A stretch of DNA of 64,000 nt from Anabaena sphaerica FACHB-251 (lineage in GTDB: Bacteria > Cyanobacteriota > Cyanobacteriia > Cyanobacteriales > Nostocaceae), in NCBI RefSeq assembly GCF_014696825.1, contig NZ_JACJQU010000001.1, positions 620,001-684,000 of the forward strand, given 5' to 3'. Made by a program: the position numbers and the translations under genes. Below the pieces are notes generated by a model. The model ran no database searches. It saw only the letters and a list, made by a program, of their open reading frames with translations, and had not been told where the DNA came from. Shown here piece after piece: positions 38,478 to 46,297 of the stretch (position 1 is the first letter of the stretch; each line of letters opens with the position of its first letter).

Positions 38478-40004
38478 ATGCCACAATCAACTTACAATTC
38501 ATCATCAGCCTTTGTTATATCAGAACAGGCTCATTCTTCTGGTATTCAACATGAAAAACAGACAGCAACCAAAGAGAATGATTGGTTTTATGGTACTGAA
38601 GAATTATTAGATGCTTTACCGAAAGTATGGACACGCTCCATGCTGTATTTACTGATTAGTTTTACAGCAGTAGCCTTACCTTGGACAATGTTTTCCCAAG
38701 TTGATGAAACTGGAAATGCTAGTGGCAGAATAGAACCCAAAGGTGCAACCCAAAAATTAGATAGTGCAGTTACTGGGAGTGTTATTGCTGTCAATATTAA
38801 AGAAGGAACAACCGTTAAAGCCGGACAGGTTTTAGTGGAAATTGAATCCGAACTTTTGCAAACAGAACTGCAACAAACTCAGGCTAAAATAGAAGGTTTA
38901 GTGAATCGTCAAGCACAATTAGAATTACTCAAAAATCAGGTATTACTGGCGATAAATATCCAAGAACAACAAAATCAGTCTCAACAATTAGAAAAACTCG
39001 CTCAACTTAATCAAGCAAGAGAAAACGTAGATGCTAAACAAAGTGCATACCATTTGCAAGGATTGGAAAGACTTGCTCAAGTTGAGCAAGTAAAACAGAA
39101 CATAAATTCTACCGAAATTGCCCATCGTTTAGCTAAAAGTCGTTTGAATCGAGATTTATTAGAAGTTTCTCGCTATCGTCTACTGTTACAGGAAGGTGCA
39201 ATTCCTCAAACCAGATTTGTGGAATTAGAAAAGACGGCAGAAGACAGCCAAAGGTTGGAGGAAGAAGCTAAAGCTAATATCAAACAGGCTCAGTTGCGTC
39301 TACAGGAAGAGTTAAGCCGATATAACTCAATTAGGAGTCAAGCTCAATCAGATATTCAACAGGCAAAACTGCGTTTACAAGAACAGGAAAGTAGCTATCA
39401 AAGTGTAGTGCAAGCAGGTAAATTAACACTGCTGAAAAATCAGGAACAGCTTAAAGATTTGCAGACGCAAATTACGTCACTGCAATCAGAAATTACTCAA
39501 ACCAAGAGTCAGATTAAATCATTGGAGTTGCAGTTACAACAGCGAGTAGTGCGATCGCCGATTGATGGCACAATCTTTGAATTACCTGTTAAAAAGCCTG
39601 GTTCTGTTGTTCAACCAGGACAAATGTTAGCGCAAATTGCACCCAAAGGTGCTGCTTTAATTTTGAAAGCACAAATGCCCAGTCAACAAAGTGGTTTTGT
39701 GAAGGTAGGAATGCCAGTAAAAATCAAGTTTGATGCTTATCCTTTCCAAGAATATGGTGTTACCCAAGGGCGTGTTACCTGGATTTCACCTGATGCCAAA
39801 GTTCCAGAAAATAGCCCAAATCGCTTAGAAACATATCAGTTAGAAATTGCCTTGGAACAACCTTATATCCAAGCTGGTAACAAACGTATTCCTTTAGCAC
39901 CAGGTCAGACAGCAACCGCAGAAGTTATTGTGCGTCAACGTCGCGTTATTGATTTTATCTTAGATCCATTCAAAAAGCTGCAAAACAATGGTCTAGACCT
40001 TTAG
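38478..40004 (+). CDS. HlyD-family periplasmic adaptor
   Basis: 508 residues. One N-terminal TM (MLYLLISFTAVALPWTMF), the lipoyl half-motif GSVIAVNIKEGTTVKAGQVLVEIES, a long coiled-coil hairpin (about 140-350, many QxxLxxL heptads), the second half-motif RVVRSPIDGTIFELPVKKPG and a beta-barrel region. It bridges the ABC exporter to an outer-membrane TolC-like protein not encoded here. ATG at 38478 is chosen over an earlier TTG two codons upstream. Separated from the exporter gene by a MITE-bearing 417-bp gap. Confidence 0.93.
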   Translation: MPQSTYNSSSAFVISEQAHSSGIQHEKQTATKENDWFYGTEELLDALPKVWTRSMLYLLISFTAVALPWTMFSQVDETGNASGRIEPKGATQKLDSAVTGSVIAVNIKEGTTVKAGQVLVEIESELLQTELQQTQAKIEGLVNRQAQLELLKNQVLLAINIQEQQNQSQQLEKLAQLNQARENVDAKQSAYHLQGLERLAQVEQVKQNINSTEIAHRLAKSRLNRDLLEVSRYRLLLQEGAIPQTRFVELEKTAEDSQRLEEEAKANIKQAQLRLQEELSRYNSIRSQAQSDIQQAKLRLQEQESSYQSVVQAGKLTLLKNQEQLKDLQTQITSLQSEITQTKSQIKSLELQLQQRVVRSPIDGTIFELPVKKPGSVVQPGQMLAQIAPKGAALILKAQMPSQQSGFVKVGMPVKIKFDAYPFQEYGVTQGRVTWISPDAKVPENSPNRLETYQLEIALEQPYIQAGNKRIPLAPGQTATAEVIVRQRRVIDFILDPFKKLQNNGLDL

Positions 40005-40090
40005 TAATTAGCTATCGTTAACAATAAGATTCCTGACTGATCTAAAAGTCGGGAATCCCAACCTTTTGGTAATAGTGGAGGAATTAGATC

Positions 40091-40876
40091 ATGTCAAAAG
40101 TTATAAGTGTTTCTCCTGTAGATATTCTTTACCATATTAAGATATCGTGCCAAATTCCTAATATCCTAGAAGCGATCGCCGCCAGAAAAATTATTGCTGA
40201 TATTGCTGATAAAGAGGGTATTGAGATCGAAACAGAGGAACTGCAACAAGCAGCAGATAACCTACGATTAGCCAACAAACTGATTAAAGCAGAAGAAACG
40301 TGGACATGGTTAAACAAACATTATCTTTCTTTGGATAACTTTGAAGAAATAGCCTATACCAACTTACTTTCTGCAAAGTTAGCAAATCATTTATTTGCAG
40401 ATAAAGTGGAACCGTTTTTTTATGCTCACCAACTCGACTACACAGCAGCAGTGACATATGAAGTCATATTAGATGATGAAGATTTAGCATTGGAAATATT
40501 TTATGCTCTGCAAGAAGGAGAAATAAGTTTCCACCAAATCGCTCGTCAATATATCCAAAATCCAGAACTTCGTCGTGCTGGAGGATATCAAGGTATCCGA
40601 CAACGTAGCGATTTTAGACCAGAAATTGCTGCGGCCATTTTTGCTGCTACCCCCCCCCAGATTCTCAAACCAATCATTACACATAAAGGAGCGCATATCA
40701 TTATGGTTGAAGAAATTATCAAACCCCAGTTAAATGAACAGATGCGCTTAAAAATTATGGGAGAGTTATTTACAAATTGGTTAAATCAACAGGTGAACAC
40801 GTTAGAAATTGTCGCCCAGTTAGAAGAAGATAAAAATTATCAATCTTCTCCACAAATATTGAGTGAAGCCAGCTAA
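40091..40876 (+). CDS. Parvulin-type peptidyl-prolyl isomerase (SurA/PrsA-like)
   Basis: 261 residues without an N-terminal signal. SurA-like N-terminal helices (IEAIAARKIIADIADKEGIEIETEELQQAADNLR in pieces), then a parvulin domain around 140-215: ALQEGEISFHQIARQYIQNPELRRAGGYQGIRQRSDF and PQILKPIITHKGAHIIMVEEI. Such genes regularly follow C39-exporter/HlyD pairs in cyanobacteria. It may act on the exported peptide or help the leader fold; the isomerised target is unknown. An eight-C run at about 40651 is intact in frame. Confidence 0.85.
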   Translation: MSKVISVSPVDILYHIKISCQIPNILEAIAARKIIADIADKEGIEIETEELQQAADNLRLANKLIKAEETWTWLNKHYLSLDNFEEIAYTNLLSAKLANHLFADKVEPFFYAHQLDYTAAVTYEVILDDEDLALEIFYALQEGEISFHQIARQYIQNPELRRAGGYQGIRQRSDFRPEIAAAIFAATPPQILKPIITHKGAHIIMVEEIIKPQLNEQMRLKIMGELFTNWLNQQVNTLEIVAQLEEDKNYQSSPQILSEAS

Positions 40877-40889
40877 ATTTAATCTAGCT

Positions 40890-41012
40890 AGGACTTACGC
40901 AACTGGCATATTAGTAGGGTGCTTCAGACTGCATAACTCCTGTCAATAAACAGATTTTTGACATCTGACACACCCGACAAGAGTTGTTTGATGTGATACT
41001 GGCGTAAGTCCT
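40890..41012. mobile_element. Palindromic MITE-like element 1 (AGGACTTACGC termini)
   Basis: Perfect 11-bp terminal inverted repeats AGGACTTACGC/GCGTAAGTCCT bound 123 bp. An inner segment (40917-40975) begins GGGTGCTTCAG and ends GACACACCC. A second copy lies at 42823-42946. No ORF. Confidence 0.9.
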
Positions 41013-41030
41013 ACTAGCAATACCATTTAT

Positions 41031-41066
41031 ATCCCCGACTTCTTTAAGAAATCGGGGATCTTTTTG
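41031..41066 (+). terminator. CCCCGACTTC hairpin acting as terminator of the exporter operon
   Basis: ATCCCCGACTTCTT, short loop, then AAGAAATCGGGGAT followed by CTTTTTG. The stem belongs to the CCCCGACTTC palindrome family, and here its T-run suits the end of the + strand exporter operon facing the - strand cluster. Confidence 0.7.
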
Positions 41067-41104
41067 TTCACGTAATAGCCAATCAGCAGAATCAAAGAAT
41101 TTAA

Positions 41105-41407
41105 TTAATTTGAGCTATGTTTATCGCTAATAAACTTAATCCAGCTTAATCGTATGCCAGGAAATTTCAATTTTTTATCAGGGGTTGAATCATGATTATT
41201 TCCAGTAAAGATATAGTTGTCCTGGACTAATTGGCTATAAGTTTCCTGGGGGATGTAGTCTAGAGGATCGCATCCAGAATAATGGAGGAATAAAACACAA
41301 GCCCAGGAATATTTACCAAAAATAATAGCTTTGATAATTTCTTGAAATTGTGAATGTTTAAAAATCTTATCTAGCTGTTGATTTTGCTCAAAATTTTCTT
41401 GAATCAT
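41105..41407 (-). CDS. HetP-like small protein
   Basis: 100 residues. The central block FQEIIKAIIFGKYSWACVLF with LHYSGCDPLDYIPQETYSQLV corresponds to the conserved core of HetP-family proteins (GKYSWACVL...RFAGYNPLHYIPYRTYNRL), which act in commitment to heterocyst formation in Anabaena. This version is short and its core has diverged (YSGCDP for FAGYNP). It is the last gene of the - strand peptide cluster, after the HopA1-family gene. Role in the peptide pathway is inferred only from position. No TM or signal. Confidence 0.72.
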   Translation of the reverse strand: MIQENFEQNQQLDKIFKHSQFQEIIKAIIFGKYSWACVLFLHYSGCDPLDYIPQETYSQLVQDNYIFTGNNHDSTPDKKLKFPGIRLSWIKFISDKHSSN

Positions 41408-41511
41408 ACCATTACCTCTAAAATGAGAAGCTAAACTAATTTATCAACGCTACTGATGTTAAAATCTTCAGCATTCAGATCCAGAGTTGAATGCTGAAGG
41501 CTTGCGTACAA

Positions 41512-42609
41512 CTAAAACAAAGGAGTGTAAACATCCTTAGACCTGGGATTGAGATAAGGACATTGTAATTGAATTTTCTGTGATGAAAAATGTTTAAAAA
41601 TAGAGGCCATACGACTTTCTGGGCTATCATCACCTTGCTGCCAAGCAGCAATTAAACCATTAGCGATAATTTGACAGCGATGCGTACCAAAACTTTCTTG
41701 CTCACCAAATTTTTGCTCTGGTTCTTCAGCGCAAGCTAACCCCGGTGCTAACAGCTTAGTAAATAAAGGTACTTGCTCCTGAAAATAGAATTGATTTTCC
41801 GCATAGATTTTTTGTAAAATTGGGTGAACTACCTCATATTTGCCTTTGTTAAAGTAAAGAACGGCTGAATCATAACGTCGATAATCGGAAGGATTATATA
41901 GGGCTTTAAACGAAAAAGAAATGCCGATATTATTTAGTTGTTCTGTTAAACTTTCCATAACGGCTGCGGCCCCTTCTGGAGTTAAGTTAAAGTAAATTCG
42001 CGTAATCTCATGATTATTTTGGGAGCCTGCATTAGCTACAGCCATATAAAATCCATTTTGCACCAAATTCTTCGGCATTTTGATAGATACAAACTTACCA
42101 ACAGTTACTCCGTGGTGTGTTGGTAACAGATGCCAGTTTGGATCAACGTGCAGTGTTAACCCATTTTTATGCACTGCCAAAGTGCCATCTGTTTCTTCCC
42201 TGACTACCTGCCAGTTATGACTCCAGTAGCCTTCACTTTTGTTCCTGGTATGTAAGCGATCATAGAATTCTAAATCTACGCCGAATAAACTCTTATTTTC
42301 GAGATTTGGGTCAGATTTACCATTTGTTTCCTCTTGCTCAGGACTGAGGATAGGTTGTGAAGCAACGTTATAATAAGCACTGTATAGAAAATTACGCAAT
42401 TGTAACTTCAAATGCTGTTGCTGCATCTCTAATGGTAACTTCTCAAAGCGAGAGACAACTGACTCTGGCAATTCTAACGATTTGTAATTTGGATGCTTGA
42501 TACAGTGGTGAGATTCAATTTCAATGTTATTGACAATATCTTGTAATGATGTCTGCAATTGCTGGGGCAGTTGTGAAAGTTGAGACTGTAGTGAATCTAA
42601 TAGTTGCAT
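41512..42609 (-). CDS. HopA1-family protein (putative class V-type lanthipeptide lyase)
   Basis: 365 residues. The middle and C-terminal part has FYDRLHTRNKSEGYWSHNW, VHKNGLTLHVDPNWHL, GKFVSIKMPKNLVQNGFYMAVANAG, IYFNLTPEGAAAVMESL and FGTHRCQIIANGLIAAW, which are features of the bacterial HopA1 effector family. In lexapeptide (LxmY) and thioviridamide (TvaD) pathways this family supplies phosphate elimination from phosphorylated Ser/Thr. Located 344 bp downstream of the APH-type kinase gene with two mobile elements in between. The elimination role here is inferred from the pair. Confidence 0.88.
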   Translation of the reverse strand: MQLLDSLQSQLSQLPQQLQTSLQDIVNNIEIESHHCIKHPNYKSLELPESVVSRFEKLPLEMQQQHLKLQLRNFLYSAYYNVASQPILSPEQEETNGKSDPNLENKSLFGVDLEFYDRLHTRNKSEGYWSHNWQVVREETDGTLAVHKNGLTLHVDPNWHLLPTHHGVTVGKFVSIKMPKNLVQNGFYMAVANAGSQNNHEITRIYFNLTPEGAAAVMESLTEQLNNIGISFSFKALYNPSDYRRYDSAVLYFNKGKYEVVHPILQKIYAENQFYFQEQVPLFTKLLAPGLACAEEPEQKFGEQESFGTHRCQIIANGLIAAWQQGDDSPESRMASIFKHFSSQKIQLQCPYLNPRSKDVYTPLF

Positions 42610-42658
42610 GGCTTGTAGGGTTTAGGGGTTTAAAGCTGACAGGGAACAGGGCGAAATC

Positions 42659-42800
42659 TAAGTAGGTTGGCGTTAAAAATTGTCGTTATGACAAGGGAAC
42701 AGGGAACAGGGAAGAAGTTTCGGGCAATTTTACTTTTCGTGACATACTACTCTTCGAGAAGCCGCTCCGCGTCTACGGTTTTTCTCTTCCCACCTACTTA
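42659..42800. mobile_element. MITE-like element, family TAAGTAGGTGGG (copy B)
   Basis: Ends TAAGTAGGTTGGCGTTAAAA and CCCACCTACTTA. The interior shares AATTGTCGTTATGACAAG and GGGCAATTTTACTTTTCGTG with copy A but carries an inserted GGGAACA tandem run and a CGAGAAGCCGCTCCGCGTC block. Confidence 0.75.
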
Positions 42801-42822
42801 AAATCCAAAATCCAAAATAGTC

Positions 42823-42946
42823 AGGACTTACGCAACTGGCATATTTATTAGGGTGTGTCAGATGTTAAAAATTTGTTTATTGACAGGATTTATGCAGTCT
42901 GGCGCACCATACAAGAGATGTTTGATGTGACACTTGCGTAAGTCCT
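42823..42946. mobile_element. Palindromic MITE-like element 2 (AGGACTTACGC termini)
   Basis: Same 11-bp termini as 40890-41012 and the same outer arms in the same orientation (AACTGGCATATT; TGTTTGATGTGA), but the inner segment 42851-42908 (GGGTGTGTCAGATG ... GCGCACC) is the reverse complement of that in element 1. It lies just after the APH-type gene. Confidence 0.9.
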
Positions 42947-42953
42947 AATAGTA

Positions 42954-44138
42954 TTAGGTGACAGGTATTGATAAGCTTGTGGGTATTAGATCTGAAGCTT
43001 CCATCCCAAAAATTGTGGTCATAGATGCTTGCGGACGACACAATAAACTCTTGGCCACTTGGAGAATGCAGATACCCGAATTACCAAAGGTTCTTTCATG
43101 TTGCAGTTTCGCTTGAATAGACCTAATTAAAGAGAACCCGCTGAACTGCACAACTAATTGCAAGAAATCAGGACGACGCTCTAAAATTTCGGGAAAGTTA
43201 GCTAAATAAGCAGTAACCAATTCTGCTATTGAAGGTTGTAGCAGATGCAAGGGAATTGCCGCTAAACGTAAAGACTCTTCAATCGGTACTGTTTTACTAG
43301 TTACCATACTATATAGCCAGATTTGTAAGTAACTAGCGATGATTGCGCCTAAATCACTGACCGGATCTCCCCAAGTACCACGTTCCCAGTCAATTAAGCG
43401 AATAATCTTTTCATCCAAGAAAGATTCTTGAAATATTGCTGTTTCCCAATTTAAGGAGAGAAGAATATTGTTGAGTTTGAGATCGTTGTGAGTTAAACAA
43501 CAAGGGTTAAAAGCCTCACTCAAATCTGCGATCGCTTTTCCCAGATTATCATAACGTTGATAAAGTGCAAAGAATTTCAACCCATCGGACGGAACTAAAC
43601 CAAACATTTCTGGAGTAATTCTATTTAACCCCCCAGCCAAGTTAGGATTTGTCTGCTTGATCGTCACTTCCGAAGTTTGGAAGAATTGCTGATATTCTTG
43701 ACGCTCTAGAGTTAAACGATGAATTGATGCTAAATTCTCTCCAATCGACCGAGCAATTTGAGTAGGGAATAAATTCTCTTTAGCATGAAATTCTGCTAGG
43801 TCACGATAGTCATTGAGATAATTGAAAATAATGATAGAGTTTTCAGCATCAAAATGAATGGCTTCTGATAAAGACGAGCGCAGATGACTGATTTCTGGAA
43901 AGGTCTGGAAAAAATTATGAACTTGCCATTCATCTAAAAACTCACCACGAGTTTTACCTTCTCGGTTGAGACGTTCTTGCTTTACCAGCAACTGACGGCC
44001 ATCGGGCAAGCTAACTAATAAATTAAAATTCTTAGCAGATTTTAGCTCAATTTTACTCAATGACTGTTCTTCCTGAGTACACAGTCCTTGGGAAATGAGA
44101 TAAGGAAAAACGGTTTGAGAACTTAAAAGAAATGGCAT
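42954..44138 (-). CDS. APH-type kinase (putative class V-type lanthipeptide kinase)
   Basis: 394 residues of the aminoglycoside phosphotransferase fold. The catalytic loop is CLTHNDLKLNNILLS (about residues 215-225) and the Mg-binding segment is IRLIDWERGTWGDPVSDLGAI (about 245-262, given in part). An N-terminal nucleotide-binding part has GRQLLVKQERLNREGKT with the ATP-binding Lys. With the neighbouring HopA1 protein it matches the LxmK/LxmY or TvaC/TvaD pairs, in which the kinase phosphorylates Ser/Thr of the precursor. The gene starts 167 bp after the last small peptide gene. Confidence 0.88.
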   Translation of the reverse strand: MPFLLSSQTVFPYLISQGLCTQEEQSLSKIELKSAKNFNLLVSLPDGRQLLVKQERLNREGKTRGEFLDEWQVHNFFQTFPEISHLRSSLSEAIHFDAENSIIIFNYLNDYRDLAEFHAKENLFPTQIARSIGENLASIHRLTLERQEYQQFFQTSEVTIKQTNPNLAGGLNRITPEMFGLVPSDGLKFFALYQRYDNLGKAIADLSEAFNPCCLTHNDLKLNNILLSLNWETAIFQESFLDEKIIRLIDWERGTWGDPVSDLGAIIASYLQIWLYSMVTSKTVPIEESLRLAAIPLHLLQPSIAELVTAYLANFPEILERRPDFLQLVVQFSGFSLIRSIQAKLQHERTFGNSGICILQVAKSLLCRPQASMTTIFGMEASDLIPTSLSIPVT

Positions 44139-44305
44139 GGTTTTAAATGATGATGAAACGATTGTAAAATGGCTTTTGTGTCAATAAACCATCAATACAC
44201 CATGAGACTATTCCATTAGCGATCGCATACCCAATTTATTAGTAATCATGTTCATTCTCAGTAGAAAATTATAGGTAAATAAATAGATGCTAGGGTGTTT
44301 TATTC

Positions 44306-44521
44306 TTAATCTTGGTTTCTGAATGAATCCGTGAGAAACGAAATAGCATCGATAGCTGCAATCAAAAGCATAAACTCAAGAGTCTTCACACCAAAATTTA
44401 GAATCTGAGGACGATATTTATCTTCACCACCAAACACCGCTTGATAATCCTGATTAGTCAGTTCCTTGAGAAAAACTTCTGAATCAATGGGATGCAGATC
44501 AGCAATGATAATTCGTGCCAT
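44306..44521 (-). CDS. Double-glycine leader peptide, divergent type
   Basis: 71 residues. Leader IIIADLHPIDSEVFLKEL ending VFGG at about residues 29-32 follows the same L-xx-L/SExFL pattern as the tandem precursors. The mature part after GG is EDKYRPQILNFGVKT and then a hydrophobic helix LEFMLLIAAIDAISFL. It has no Cys and few Ser/Thr (T, S, T, S), so it may be an unmodified or differently modified peptide. It sits between the precursor array and the kinase gene. Confidence 0.72.
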   Translation of the reverse strand: MARIIIADLHPIDSEVFLKELTNQDYQAVFGGEDKYRPQILNFGVKTLEFMLLIAAIDAISFLTDSFRNQD

Positions 44522-44555
44522 TTATTTAATTCTGCTAAAATGAAATTTTTTTATT

Positions 44556-44634
44556 GGCTCTCCCGGTTTATTGGTAATATGATCAACTTATGTCTATCAC
44601 AGAAATTACTGTTACCGTTAACCCCAGGAGAGCC
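44556..44634. promoter_or_regulatory. Long-range stem between the precursor array and the downstream genes
   Basis: GGCTCTCCCGG (44556-44566) and CCAGGAGAGCC (44624-44634) are complementary at 10 of 11 positions around 57 bp. It lies after the last array copy and before the 71-residue gene. No T-run follows on the - strand, so an RNA-processing or attenuation site is more likely than a full terminator. Confidence 0.45.
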
Positions 44635-44664
44635 ACCTAACTCAGTCGTTCACTACAAAACTAT

Positions 44665-44901
44665 TTAGTAGTAACCCTTCTCGCTGTAGGACTTAGCTAA
44701 GTAAGCGATATGACCAATGCCATATACATTCACAAAGGCTTCAGCCAATTTTGTTAATGTGGACATATCGCTCACGTTGCTGTGATGTCCACCATAAACA
44801 GAAATGGAATTGACATCGCTCATTTCGTTGAGAAAGCTTTCGGAATCTTGAAATAATTCAGAACCAGTTGCTTGCAGTTCAGAAAGTTTAATACTTGCCA
44901 T
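44665..44901 (-). CDS. Tandem RiPP precursor, copy 1
   Basis: 78 residues. Leader (1-38) MASIKLSELQATGSELFQDS then ESFLNEMSDVNSISVYGG; C39-type cut after GG at 37-38. Mature part of 40 residues starts HHSNVSDMSTLT, continues KLAEAFVNVYGIGHIAYLAK and ends SYSEKGYY. It has seven Ser/Thr (S41, S44, S47, T48, T50, S71, S73) and no Cys. The SELFQDSESFL leader motif is common in cyanobacterial double-glycine peptides. Shine-Dalgarno AGGAGG stands 6 bp before the ATG. The protein is identical to copy 2. Confidence 0.85.
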   Translation of the reverse strand: MASIKLSELQATGSELFQDSESFLNEMSDVNSISVYGGHHSNVSDMSTLTKLAEAFVNVYGIGHIAYLAKSYSEKGYY

Positions 44902-44966
44902 AATTTCCTCCTAGAAGACTTGTTTTCAGTAATGAGAACTGGCGGAATGGGGAAGGACAAAACTAT

Positions 44967-45203
44967 TTAGTAGTAACCCTTCTCGCTGTAGGACTTAGCT
45001 AAGTAAGCGATATGACCAATGCCATATACATTCACAAAGGCTTCAGCCAATTTTGTTAATGTGGACATATCGCTCACGTTGCTGTGATGTCCACCATAAA
45101 CAGAAATGGAATTGACATCGCTCATTTCGTTGAGAAAGCTTTCGGAATCTTGAAATAATTCAGAACCAGTTGCTTGCAGTTCAGAAAGTTTAATACTTGC
45201 CAT
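44967..45203 (-). CDS. Tandem RiPP precursor, copy 2
   Basis: 78 residues, identical in protein sequence to copy 1, including HHSNVSDMSTLT after the GG. The 302-bp unit including the spacer (GGAATGGGGAAGGACAAAAC before the next copy) is also nearly unchanged, so the duplication is recent or homogenised. Confidence 0.85.
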   Translation of the reverse strand: MASIKLSELQATGSELFQDSESFLNEMSDVNSISVYGGHHSNVSDMSTLTKLAEAFVNVYGIGHIAYLAKSYSEKGYY

Positions 45204-45268
45204 AATTTCCTCCTAGAAGACTTGTTTTCAGTAATGAGAACTGGCGGAATGGGGAAGGACAAAACTAT

Positions 45269-45502
45269 TTAGTAATAACCCTTGTCGCTGTAGGACTTAG
45301 CTAAGTAAGCGATATGACCAATGCCATATACATTCACAAAGGCTTCAGCCAATTTTGTTAATGTGGAAATATCGCTCACGTTGCTGTCATGTCCACCACC
45401 GTAAATGGAATTGACATCGCTCATTTCGTTGAGAAAGCTTTCGGAATCTTGGAATAATTCAGAACCAGTTGCTTGCAGTTCAGAGAGTTTAATACTTGCC
45501 AT
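45269..45502 (-). CDS. Tandem RiPP precursor, copy 3
   Basis: 77 residues. The junction reads NSIYGGGHDSNVSDISTLT: two residues (S, V) are missing before Tyr and an extra Gly follows, so the cut could be after G36 or G37. The C-terminal part ends SYSDKGYY. Otherwise as copy 1. Confidence 0.85.
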   Translation of the reverse strand: MASIKLSELQATGSELFQDSESFLNEMSDVNSIYGGGHDSNVSDISTLTKLAEAFVNVYGIGHIAYLAKSYSDKGYY

Positions 45503-45567
45503 AATTTCCTCCTAAAAGACTTGTTTTCAGTAATGAGAACTGGCGGAATGGGGAAGGACAAAACTAT

Positions 45568-45801
45568 TTAGTAATAGCCCTTCTCGCTGTAGGACTTAGC
45601 TAAGTAAGCGATATGACCAATGCCATATACATTCACAAAGGCTTCAGCCAATTTTGTTAATGTGGACATATCGCTCACGTTGCTGTGATGTCCACCACCG
45701 TAAATGGAATTGACATCGCTCATTTCGTTGAGAAAGCTTTCGGAATCTTGAAATAATTCAGAACCAGTTGCTTGCAGTTCAGAAAGTTTAATACTTGCCA
45801 T
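45568..45801 (-). CDS. Tandem RiPP precursor, copy 4
   Basis: 77 residues with junction NSIYGGGHHSNVSDMSTLT and ending SYSEKGYY, a mosaic of copy 3 (junction length) and copy 1 (HH, M, E). It is followed upstream by the only irregular spacer in the array (about 190 bp instead of 65). Confidence 0.85.
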   Translation of the reverse strand: MASIKLSELQATGSELFQDSESFLNEMSDVNSIYGGGHHSNVSDMSTLTKLAEAFVNVYGIGHIAYLAKSYSEKGYY

Positions 45802-45995
45802 AATTTCCTCCTAAAAGACTTGTTTTCACTAATTGGAACTTGCGGAATGGGGAAGCAATACTGCTCGGTTAATAATCTAAAAATTGTTAGTTGATTTGGG
45901 AAAAGGTTTAAGTTTAAGGTTTAATCTTCCCCTTTTCCCCTTTGCCTTTCCCCGCAAAACCCGACAAGTATCGGAACGGGGAAGGAAAAAACTAT

Positions 45996-46232
45996 TTAGT
46001 AGTAGCCCTTGTCGCTGTAGGACTTAGCTAAGTAACCGATATGACCAATGCCATATACATTCACAAAGGCTTCAGCCAATTTTGTTAATGTGGACATATC
46101 GCTCACGTCGCTGTCATATCCACCATAAACAGAAAGGGAATTCGCATCGCTCATTTCGTTGAGAAAGCTTTCGGAATCTTGAAATAATTCAGAACCAGTT
46201 GCTTGCAGTTCAGAGAGTTTAATACTTGCCAT
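45996..46232 (-). CDS. Tandem RiPP precursor, copy 5
   Basis: 78 residues. Junction ANSLSVYGGYDSDVSDMSTLT differs from copies 1-4 in having Y-D-S-D after GG. The mature region has IGHIGYLAK (Gly for Ala) and ends SYSDKGYY. No Cys. Confidence 0.85.
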   Translation of the reverse strand: MASIKLSELQATGSELFQDSESFLNEMSDANSLSVYGGYDSDVSDMSTLTKLAEAFVNVYGIGHIGYLAKSYSDKGYY

Positions 46233-46297
46233 AATTTCCTCCTAAAAGACTTGTTTTCAGTAATTGGAACTTGCGGAATGGGGAAGGACAAAACTAT

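Noticed and set aside
38281-38610. Open frame between exporter and HlyD genes
   Set aside because: Begins inside MITE copy A and overlaps the HlyD start in another frame; not conserved-looking.
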